A stretch of 5,595 bases of DNA from Flavipsychrobacter stenotrophus (GTDB lineage: Bacteria; Bacteroidota; Bacteroidia; Chitinophagales; Chitinophagaceae): the NCBI GenBank assembly GCA_947379685.1, contig CANCOG010000355.1:1-5595 (forward strand), in the 5' to 3' direction. Position 1 is the first letter of the stretch. Each line of letters starts with the position of its first letter. This document shows positions 1 to 5,200 of this stretch, in pieces. The position numbers and the translations under genes are program-made. The notes under the pieces are model-generated. The model was not told where the DNA came from. It worked only from the letters and a program-made list of their open reading frames with translations, and did not search any database.

Positions 1-1176
1 AAAATTAGTGCATCGGGTATCATCACCACCTTCTGCGGTACCGGCACAGGTGGTTATTCAGGGGATGGTGGCCTGGCCACTGCAGCCTTAATAGCTAGCC
101 CTACTCAGGTGTCATTTGATCGGGCAGGAAATTTATACGTTGTGTCGGCCAGTGCTGCAAGGGTTAGGGTCATCAATACTTCGGGCATTATAAATGCATT
201 TGCAGGAACGGGTACCAGTGGTTTTGGTGGCGATGGCAGCCCGGCTACAGTAGCCCTTATCAGCAATGCCTATGATATTGCTTTTGATTCCGCAAACATT
301 GGCTATTTGGCTGATGCTGGTAATAACCGGATCCGGAAAATACTGCCATATGTAAACCATGTGCCTTATTTTTTGACGGGTCATGCCATCAACCTGGGTG
401 TATGTATCAACCAGCCCACCAGTCTGAATTCATTGCTCGCTATCAATGATTCTGAGATAGGCCAAATGGAGTATTGGAGTTTGCTTTCTGCACCAACACA
501 TGGCACTGCCTATGTGTCCTACAACGCAATTTCAACAGGTGGCGCATTATTGCCTTCTGGTTTGTCCTACAGCCCGGCTACAGGTTATGTTGGTTTAGAT
601 ACCTTCACCGTAAGGATCACCGACAGCGTGGCATCTGATACCGCAATTGTCTATGTTACAGTAAATGCAATACCTTCTGCAGGAGTTATAGATGGTAACG
701 ATAGCGTGTGTCCAGGCTACTCTGTTACGCTTTCAAGTTCGGTAACTGGCGGTGCATGGGCGAGTACCAACTCCTCGATCGCGACAGTTTCTTCGGGTGG
801 TATAGCTACCGGTTTGGTGCCGGGTATCGATACAATATTATACACCATTGGCAATATTTGTAAAGAAGATACCGCCCGGTATCCCCTGATGGTTCAATGC
901 CCAAATGCAGTCGATAACGTGAATGTTGGAAACAGTGTATTAAACCTCTACCCAAATCCGGTAAATGCGGGCAATTTTATGGTGCAATTTAATACACCAA
1001 ATATGGAAAAGTGTCCTTTAACTATTAGGAATATCGTTGGGCAAATTGTCTATCAGGCACAGGTAGAGTCAGGCAAAGCAAACAAATTAGGGTTTAATGC
1101 ACCCGCCGGTGTGTACTTTGTTTCAGTCAAGACAAATACTGGGATTTTGGATGGAAAACTCATATATGATAAGTAA
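1..1176 (+). CDS. Secreted NHL-repeat / Ig-like protein with T9SS type-A sorting domain (5' end outside window)
   Basis: The reading frame is open from the first base and ends at TAA 1174-1176, giving 391 visible residues. The real start lies upstream, and the GTG at 109 is an internal valine inside an NHL repeat. Domains in order: two NHL-type repeats (residues about 5-116, with GTGTGGYSGDGG-like and AGNNRIRKI motifs), which form blades of a beta-propeller; a cadherin/Ig-like module (about 121-224, ending in D-T-F-T-V-R-I-T-D and VYVTVNAIP); a bacterial Ig-like module (about 226-300, with SVCPGYSVTLSS, GGAWASTNSSIATV and a G-x-A-T-G turn); and a T9SS type-A C-terminal domain (about 304-391, YPNP at 317-320, then the conserved G-Q-I-V-Y and AGVYFVSV strands). 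Such proteins pass the outer membrane through T9SS and are anchored at the surface or released. No catalytic residues are visible. A binding or adhesive role is inference only. Family assignment of the repeats and CTD is secure; the ligand is unknown. Confidence 0.9.
   Translation, partial: KISASGIITTFCGTGTGGYSGDGGLATAALIASPTQVSFDRAGNLYVVSASAARVRVINTSGIINAFAGTGTSGFGGDGSPATVALISNAYDIAFDSANIGYLADAGNNRIRKILPYVNHVPYFLTGHAINLGVCINQPTSLNSLLAINDSEIGQMEYWSLLSAPTHGTAYVSYNAISTGGALLPSGLSYSPATGYVGLDTFTVRITDSVASDTAIVYVTVNAIPSAGVIDGNDSVCPGYSVTLSSSVTGGAWASTNSSIATVSSGGIATGLVPGIDTILYTIGNICKEDTARYPLMVQCPNAVDNVNVGNSVLNLYPNPVNAGNFMVQFNTPNMEKCPLTIRNIVGQIVYQAQVESGKANKLGFNAPAGVYFVSVKTNTGILDGKLIYDK
13..348 (+). repeat. 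Two tandem NHL repeat units, 168-bp (56-aa) period
   Basis: Unit 1 (13-180) and unit 2 (181 to about 348) both begin with S-G-I-I and align over their full length without gaps. The pattern is SGII-x-x-F-x-GTGT-x-G-[YF]-x-GDG-x-x-AT-x-AL-I, followed by a strand ending in R-[VI]-R-[VK]-I. Unit 2 ends in the classical ADAGNNRIRKI. Unit 1 has degenerated at the same place to SASAARVRVI. More units presumably lie upstream, because a propeller needs about six blades. Confidence 0.8.
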
Positions 1177-1193
1177 GGTAAGCTGACCTTACT
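1172..1193 (+). other. 8-bp perfect hairpin containing the stop codon of the NHL gene
   Basis: AGTAAGGT (1172-1179) pairs perfectly with ACCTTACT (1186-1193) around the 6-nt loop AAGCTG. The TAA stop (1174-1176) lies in the left arm. No T-run follows (CATAAAGTTAAG), so it does not fit a canonical intrinsic terminator. It may act as a weak terminator or as a 3'-end stabiliser of the mRNA, or it may be chance. Confidence 0.45.
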
Positions 1194-1217
1194 CATAAAG
1201 TTAAGTTTTAGCATTTA

Positions 1218-1226
1218 CTAATTTTG
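1218..1226 (+). promoter_or_regulatory. Putative Bacteroidota -7 promoter element (TAATTTTG)
   Basis: TAATTTTG at 1219-1226 is an exact match to the TAnnTTTG -7 consensus of the Bacteroidota primary sigma factor. It lies 19 nt before the ATG of the small lipoprotein gene, so the leader would be short. I see no clear TTG-type -33 box at the usual distance, which lowers confidence. The A-rich start region without a Shine-Dalgarno sequence fits the phylum. Confidence 0.45.
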
Positions 1227-1245
1227 AAACCTATAACAGACGTTT

Positions 1246-1632
1246 ATGAAAAAAATAATGGTTGTGTTGTTTGCTGCATTTGCCGTGTCATCCTGTACGC
1301 ATGAACCAAAGGTGGTCGCAGGAAAGGGTGGTAGCGCCATTGTTACTGTTTATCCACAGCATCACGAAAATGCAAAACGGTTGGTTAATGTGACCGTATT
1401 GGTGAAATACAATACTAGCGATGCCCCGGCTGGCGGATTGTATGATGATTCTGTTTCCGGCTCTAATCACGATAGCTTGGTATCCGCTGTTTTTGCCGGG
1501 TTGCAGAATGGTAACTATTATTTTTATGCCAGGGCCACTGATACTTCGGTTCATCAAGTCGTTAAGGGTGGTGCACCGTATACCATAACTTCGCAGAGTG
1601 CCCAGAGCATGGTTCTGCCGGTTAGCGAATAG
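1246..1632 (+). CDS. Small lipoprotein with prealbumin-like beta-sandwich pattern
   Basis: This is a 128-residue protein. The N-terminus is a lipoprotein signal peptide: MKK, a hydrophobic stretch, then lipobox V-S-S-C with the lipidated cysteine at residue 17, so the mature protein should be membrane anchored. The rest is beta-rich: GGSAIVTVYPQHH (28-40), VNVTVLVKYNTSDAPAGG (47-64), then LYDD, AVFAGLQNGNYYFYA (81-95) and a final VVKGGAPYTIT strand. The order 'modified polar strand, D, F-x-G-L-x-x-G-x-Y-x-x-x-A' resembles transthyretin or carboxypeptidase-regulatory-like domains. I recall similar short lipoproteins in Chitinophagaceae, but no function is known to me. ATG 1246 is preferred over the in-frame ATG 1258 because it supplies the charged n-region. 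Its 3' end overlaps the acyltransferase gene on the other strand by 11 bp. It lies 69 bp after the NHL gene and has its own promoter-like element. Confidence 0.85.
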   Translation: MKKIMVVLFAAFAVSSCTHEPKVVAGKGGSAIVTVYPQHHENAKRLVNVTVLVKYNTSDAPAGGLYDDSVSGSNHDSLVSAVFAGLQNGNYYFYARATDTSVHQVVKGGAPYTITSQSAQSMVLPVSE

Positions 1633-2659
1633 TGGGTTTCGGATTTATCCATCTCCTGAATGGTCTTTCTATTACGTAATGACAAATAGTGGCTGCAATC
1701 AGCAATGCGCCAAATGCAAAATAGAAAAATAACTGGTCGGACAGGTGGAAGTATAGCAGGTTGAAGTGCCGGGAAAATTCGTATACCGGAAGCTGAAGAA
1801 TATAAATCCCAAAACTGATCTCACCCAGGAATACGAATCCTTTCATATTCAATATCCGGTTGTTTCTTATAGCAATTGCGACTATCAGCAACATAAAGAG
1901 TGGAGCTATCAGCCCCGTTTGGTAACTCAGATAATCCGGACGGAAGGCGATGATCAGCATTATTCCAGCGAACAAAAGGGTAGGGACCAATTTTAATTTG
2001 AGCCCTTTGTCCTTTAGCTTTAGATAGCAATAGCCGCCAAGCATCCCTATGAGAAACTGGTTAATGTGAATGGCCGGGTGGAAGAAGACAAAATCCAGTA
2101 ATTGATCGCTGATGTTATTTTTGTTCAGGTAATTGATCGAGTGATATATTTGAGAAGCAAGGAACAGCAGGATAGCGAACGTAATGAACAACTTTGTGTT
2201 CTTCTTCATGATCAACAGAAAAAGCGGAAACAACGCATAGAAAAACAGCTCCACCGAGACCGACCAACCAGGGATGTTAAGTGTGAGTGGATAGGAATAA
2301 AAAAATGATTGAATCAACAGTGCACTGTAAGTAATTTGTTTTCCGAAATTGACGGGCAGCGGGTTAGAATTAAAAAAAACAGCCAGGTATATACATAACA
2401 GGAGGGCAAATGTATATAATGGCACTATGCGTGCCACCCGTCGCCGGAAGTAGCGCCAATATTTGATGTCCTGGTCATAATGTGCAAGGAAAAGTACAAA
2501 CCCCGATAAAACAAAGAAATAGCTCACCGCCAGATTACCACTATGGAACAGCCGGTAACTGGCAGAAAAAGGGAAAATGCCGCCGCTAAAATGATGTACA
2601 AAAACCATTATAGCTGCAACCGCACGGGTGGAGGTTAGTGCCTTTATCTGTTGAGTCAT
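1622..2659 (-). CDS. Acyltransferase 3 family integral membrane protein (probable glycan O-acyltransferase)
   Basis: This is a 345-residue polytopic inner-membrane protein of normal length for the acyltransferase-3 family (OafA/NodX/WecH type). Members move an acyl group, usually acetyl, across the membrane onto a sugar of LPS, capsule or other surface glycan. Family marks are in the expected order: L-T-S-T-R (R12) with VFVHHF (the family's conserved His is H22 or H23), FFVLSGF (48-54), RRRVARIVPLY (72-82), W-S-V-S-V-E-L-F-F-Y (132-141), H-P-A-I-H-I-N-Q-F-L-I-G (194-205), LGEISFGIYILQLP (278-291) and HYVIERPFR (327-335). About ten hydrophobic segments span the protein. No C-terminal SGNH domain is fused. 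The start is ATG (complement of 2657-2659), which puts the R-x(10)-H motif at the usual distance. No glycosyltransferase or polysaccharide gene lies beside it in the window, so the substrate cannot be named. It stands alone, facing the lipoprotein gene at its 3' end and diverging from the T9SS gene at its 5' end. Confidence 0.93.
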   Translation of the reverse strand: MTQQIKALTSTRAVAAIMVFVHHFSGGIFPFSASYRLFHSGNLAVSYFFVLSGFVLFLAHYDQDIKYWRYFRRRVARIVPLYTFALLLCIYLAVFFNSNPLPVNFGKQITYSALLIQSFFYSYPLTLNIPGWSVSVELFFYALFPLFLLIMKKNTKLFITFAILLFLASQIYHSINYLNKNNISDQLLDFVFFHPAIHINQFLIGMLGGYCYLKLKDKGLKLKLVPTLLFAGIMLIIAFRPDYLSYQTGLIAPLFMLLIVAIAIRNNRILNMKGFVFLGEISFGIYILQLPVYEFSRHFNLLYFHLSDQLFFYFAFGALLIAATICHYVIERPFRRWINPKPTIR

Positions 2660-2684
2660 GTTGCGGTTTGCATAATGGGCAACG

Positions 2685-2692
2685 CAATAGTA
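2685..2692 (-). promoter_or_regulatory. Weak candidate -7 element for the acyltransferase gene
   Basis: Read on the minus strand this is TACTATTG, one mismatch from TAnnTTTG, with 25 nt to the ATG. No good -33 box was found upstream. It lies inside the 193-bp divergent region shared with the next gene on +. Tentative. Confidence 0.2.
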
Positions 2693-2704
2693 AATAAAAA
2701 ACCC

Positions 2705-2713
2705 CTAATTTCG
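2705..2713 (+). promoter_or_regulatory. Candidate -7 element (CTAATTTCG) upstream of the T9SS protein gene
   Basis: TAATTTCG (2706-2713) is one mismatch from TAnnTTTG and is followed by a C-rich start region (CCGCCCG). If used, it would give a leader of about 130 nt before ATG 2853. The leader is A/T-rich and I see no stable hairpin or known riboswitch in it. A poorer alternative is AAACTTCG (2774-2781) with TTG 22 nt upstream (2749-2751). No -33 box is evident for the first candidate. Confidence 0.3.
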
Positions 2714-2852
2714 CCGCCCGTTCAATATTTGGACTGCGGGGATATCACTTGCAAAAAAATATTGCCTGTTATTAAACTTCGCAACTGCAAAGCAATCTAT
2801 TACAATACAGGGTTTTGAAAAAACAAAATCTGCACTACAATTCAATAATCAA

Positions 2853-3953
2853 ATGAAAAAGTCTATTCTAATTGCCCTGGCCTGCTGCCTCGGTCTCGGA
2901 AGTTTCGCACACAAAGCAACAAACAAACATGCCGTACAACAATTGCGCTCTACTAAAACTTATGGCTATTCTAATCACAGCGATCTTCGCACGACTGGCC
3001 TTGGAGACACACTTGTCCTATCAAACGTAGTTACTGGTGATACACCAACCCTGTACCTTGCCGGTGGTCTTGATAGCGGTTATGTATCGGGTACCGATGT
3101 ATATGAAGATATGGGCTTTGCTGAGCGTTATGATTTCAATAGTGCCGATAGCTCTCTGAAAGTGCTGGGTGTTGTCGCCCTGTTTGGTGGCAAATACAAG
3201 CCAACTTCTACTAAAACTGTTACTTTTTATACCTGGAGTGTAGGCCCACGCGACTCTACGAATATGCCTTATATTCTTTCCGGGTTGCCTAATTACGCGC
3301 TCGATTCAGTAAACGTTTCCATTACGCACCTCGGTATTGGTGCAAGTGATACAGTGTCTGATACCTTCAAATCATTCATGTTTACGACACCTACCAACTT
3401 CCTTTTCGGCTCGTTCTTTGTTGGTTATACAATCAACTATTCTTATGGTTCGCTTGCTGGCGATACTATCGGTGTGTATACGACGCGCGATGGTCACCGT
3501 GCCAGCGCCGATTATATTCCGCTCGGTGGTGGCGACACGCTCGTTAACGACCAGAATGCTACATTGTATGGTGACGGTACGGGCTGGCATGATAATGTCT
3601 GGGACAATTTCTTTATGGACATTGATTACTACATGTTCCCCATTGTAAAAGTAGGTGCACCTAACTCAGTAAAAGGGATAACGAAGAATAACTTTACGTT
3701 CTTTGGGAATTACCCAAATCCTTCTGTTAACAATACAAATATTAAGTTTTCACTGTCAATGCCTGCTGATGTAATCGTTACAGTTACTGACCAGTCAGGG
3801 AAGGTGGTGAAGACAATAAAAGAGAATGGTTTAACAACAGGTATGCATTTGCTGAATGTTGTTACCAGCGATCTGGCGGCAGGTAATTACGTTTACATCG
3901 TCCGTACATCTTCCGGCGATGGAATTGCCAGCCAGTTAAGTGTGATCAAATAA
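2853..3953 (+). CDS. T9SS type-A sorting domain-containing secreted protein of unknown function
   Basis: This is a complete 366-residue protein. MKKSILIALACCLGLGSFA is a Sec signal peptide, with cleavage likely after S-F-A at 19. The mature part (about 46-265) is beta-rich and has few charged residues. It includes a G-G-L-D-S-G-Y-V-S-G-T-D-V-Y turn (71-84), A-E-R-Y-D-F (90-95), a central FGSFFVGYTINY (185-196), an aspartate-rich stretch 213-242 and W-H-D-N-V-W-D-N-F-F-M-D-I-D-Y-Y-M-F-P-I-V (245-265). This order resembles a beta-sandwich module I recall from other Bacteroidota T9SS cargo, but I cannot name a family. The C-terminal domain (about 280-366) has YPNP at 287-290, then the V-T-D-Q-S-G-K-V-V and AAGNYVYIV strands of T9SS type-A signals. 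No protease or glycosidase motif is visible, so a structural or binding role is as likely as an enzymatic one. ATG 2853 is chosen because it opens the signal peptide. Transcription ends at the terminator 31 bp downstream. Confidence 0.9.
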   Translation: MKKSILIALACCLGLGSFAHKATNKHAVQQLRSTKTYGYSNHSDLRTTGLGDTLVLSNVVTGDTPTLYLAGGLDSGYVSGTDVYEDMGFAERYDFNSADSSLKVLGVVALFGGKYKPTSTKTVTFYTWSVGPRDSTNMPYILSGLPNYALDSVNVSITHLGIGASDTVSDTFKSFMFTTPTNFLFGSFFVGYTINYSYGSLAGDTIGVYTTRDGHRASADYIPLGGGDTLVNDQNATLYGDGTGWHDNVWDNFFMDIDYYMFPIVKVGAPNSVKGITKNNFTFFGNYPNPSVNNTNIKFSLSMPADVIVTVTDQSGKVVKTIKENGLTTGMHLLNVVTSDLAAGNYVYIVRTSSGDGIASQLSVIK

Positions 3954-3983
3954 GGAACTTGTTGAAAAGGTTATTTGTTTCAG

Positions 3984-4016
3984 AAAGAGAGCGTTTTTAC
4001 GCTCTCTTTTCATTTT
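3984..4016 (+). terminator. Intrinsic terminator after the T9SS protein gene
   Basis: AAAGAGAGCGT (3984-3994) pairs perfectly with ACGCTCTCTTT (3999-4009), an 11-bp stem with a 4-nt TTTT loop, followed by a T-rich tail (TTTTCATTTT). It lies 31 bp past the stop codon at 3951-3953 and separates this gene from the downstream operon. It works best for the + strand because the opposite side lacks a long T-run. Confidence 0.88.
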
Positions 4017-4049
4017 GCGTTGTCATTAACAATAAATAACAAATAATCA

Positions 4050-4058
4050 CTAATTTTA
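4050..4058 (+). promoter_or_regulatory. Candidate -7 element (CTAATTTTA) for the barrel-lipoprotein operon
   Basis: TAATTTTA (4051-4058) is one mismatch from TAnnTTTG. Its surroundings (ACTAATTTTAAA) almost repeat those of the exact match at 1218-1226 (ACTAATTTTGAAA). It lies just after the terminator and 16 nt before GTG 4075, which fits initiation of the two-gene unit. No -33 TTG box is seen at 17-23 nt. Confidence 0.4.
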
Positions 4059-4074
4059 AAGCAAAATCTTGCCA

Positions 4075-4749
4075 GTGAAGCTGAGAATTATCTCTTGTGT
4101 TAGTTTGTTTCTGTTGTGCTGCTTTGCCACGTATGGGCAAGATACATTACGACTTCATTCACCTAAGTATATTTATAAAGGTCATGAATTTCTTGCAGGT
4201 ATTGGGTTCCCGCAAGGCTCCAGCATGTCGGCCTCCGGAGGGTATATTGCTTATAATAATCAGCACGCTATCGGTGAACTCTATATAAAATACAGGTATC
4301 ATAGGAGTAAGAAAATGTCTTACGGGCTCACTATCGCTTATGAAAATGAGACAGGTACAGCGTCCAGGGTATATTTAACGAGCAAGAACAGGTACTCACG
4401 AGAGGAACACCTCGGTTCTTTTAAGAAACAGGTGATAACCTTCGCGCCCGAAATGACATTAAATTACTGGGATATTAATCATGGTATGGTTAGGTTGTAT
4501 GGTACACTTGGTTTGGGTATATCCTATGGTAATCAAATCGATACATACGATTCCAGCTACTACGTCGCCAGATATGTCAATGGCGTCAATAGCCTGGGGA
4601 ACAGTATGGCTATTGATAATAGCCGGTATTTATTGAACTATTATTTTTCATTCCTAGGCGTGCACGTGGGCAGAGAGGTTGGTGGATTTATTGAGTTCGG
4701 TCTGGGTTACAAGGGTTTAATAAATGTAGGAATGTCGTATAAATTTTGA
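4075..4749 (+). CDS. Putative outer-membrane beta-barrel protein
   Basis: This is a 224-residue protein if read from GTG 4075. That start gives a clean signal peptide (MKLRIIS, then a hydrophobic core, ending FATYGQ at about residue 22, a cleavage context common in Bacteroidota). The in-frame TTG at 4069 would add only two residues and is less likely; no ATG is available. The mature chain alternates polar and aromatic/hydrophobic residues in strand-length runs: E-L-Y-I-K-Y-R-Y, Y-G-L-T-I-A-Y-E, V-I-T-F-A-P-E-M-T-L-N-Y, V-R-L-Y-G-T-L-G-L-G-I-S-Y, F-I-E-F-G-L-G-Y and finally I-N-V-G-M-S-Y-K-F. Ending on a terminal aromatic (F) is the usual BAM signal of outer-membrane barrels. Eight to ten short strands would fit its length. 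No specific family or ligand is recognised. The lipoprotein gene follows after 9 bp, so the two are probably co-transcribed and may act together in the outer membrane (inference). Confidence 0.78.
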   Translation: MKLRIISCVSLFLLCCFATYGQDTLRLHSPKYIYKGHEFLAGIGFPQGSSMSASGGYIAYNNQHAIGELYIKYRYHRSKKMSYGLTIAYENETGTASRVYLTSKNRYSREEHLGSFKKQVITFAPEMTLNYWDINHGMVRLYGTLGLGISYGNQIDTYDSSYYVARYVNGVNSLGNSMAIDNSRYLLNYYFSFLGVHVGREVGGFIEFGLGYKGLINVGMSYKF

Positions 4750-4758
4750 TCAGGAATT

Positions 4759-5175
4759 ATGAAGCAAACCCTTATTATAGCGTTGTTATTCTTTATGGCT
4801 TCCTGCTACAAAGTTCCGGATGGTTCGGTGCCTACAGGAGCTCCTCACTTTGTCGCGACATTGGATGGTGATTTATTGACGGATACTTTATTGTATCTGA
4901 AAACCAACAACAATTATACATACACTGAAACTATAACATTTACTACCACAACTGCCGGCGACGTTGCAAAATATCCGGTCACCTGCCACATTCATGGCCA
5001 GCCCCCGGGCGTATACATTACCCCAGATTCATTTACTTTGAAACTCAATAACTCCCAGAAATTCACCGTTTCAGCCACCACACCCGCCGCCGGCCGTTAT
5101 TATCTTTTAGTGGATATTACCAGTGCACCATATGGCCTGCAGAGTTATCCGGTGAGGTTGATGGTGTATCCGTAA
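4759..5175 (+). CDS. Small lipoprotein with Ig-like beta-sandwich pattern
   Basis: This is a 138-residue protein. The signal peptide MKQTLIIALLFFMASC has lipobox M-A-S-C with cysteine 16 lipidated. The mature part is Thr/Tyr-rich and all-beta: F-V-A-T-L-D-G-D-L-L (31-40), a T-rich strand pair around Y-T-E-T-I-T-F-T-T-T-T (55-65), V-T-C-H-I-H-G-Q-P-P-G-V-Y-I (74-87), S-F-T-L-K-L-N-N-S-Q-K-F-T-V-S-A (91-106), then G-R-Y-Y-L-L-V-D-I-T-S (112-122) and Y-P-V-R-L-M-V-Y at the end. The order 'G-V-x-I-x-P..., G-x-Y-x-L-x-V-x-x-T-S, x-Y-P-V-x-L-x-V' fits one Ig-like sandwich. No family is recognised. The start follows the barrel stop by 9 bp, and AGGA at 4752-4755 is a possible but very close Shine-Dalgarno sequence. 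The pair looks like one transcription unit. It converges on the next gene with 25 bp between stops and no hairpin in that gap. Confidence 0.85.
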   Translation: MKQTLIIALLFFMASCYKVPDGSVPTGAPHFVATLDGDLLTDTLLYLKTNNNYTYTETITFTTTTAGDVAKYPVTCHIHGQPPGVYITPDSFTLKLNNSQKFTVSATTPAAGRYYLLVDITSAPYGLQSYPVRLMVYP

Positions 5176-5200
5176 TTTCAATTTCAAGCCCGATTAAACA

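Noticed and set aside
109..111. GTG as the start of the NHL-repeat gene
   Set aside because: The frame is open to base 1, and the upstream codons complete an NHL unit that aligns with the next one. The GTG is an internal valine.
1766..2308. Open frames on + (1766-1996 and 2102-2308) inside the acyltransferase region
   Set aside because: Both lie antisense to a gene with full family motifs. Their translations are rich in K, R and Q with no domain or signal and no start context.
2714..2852. Riboswitch or small RNA in the leader of the T9SS protein gene
   Set aside because: The stretch is A/T-rich, and I could find no stem longer than a few base pairs and no known riboswitch core.
3337..3648. 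Overlapping open frame on + (and one on - at 3372-3590) inside the T9SS protein gene
   Set aside because: These are alternative-frame readings of a well-supported coding region, with no recognisable domain or initiation signals.
4089..4134. Lipobox at the double cysteine in the barrel protein signal peptide
   Set aside because: L-L-C-C does not fit the lipobox, because the residue before the modified Cys should be small (G, A or S). The F-A-T-Y-G-Q end fits signal peptidase I, and the chain ends like a barrel.
5176..5200. Bidirectional terminator between the convergent lipoprotein and T9SS genes
   Set aside because: The 25 bp hold a short direct repeat (ATTTCAATTTCA) but no inverted repeat able to form a stem.
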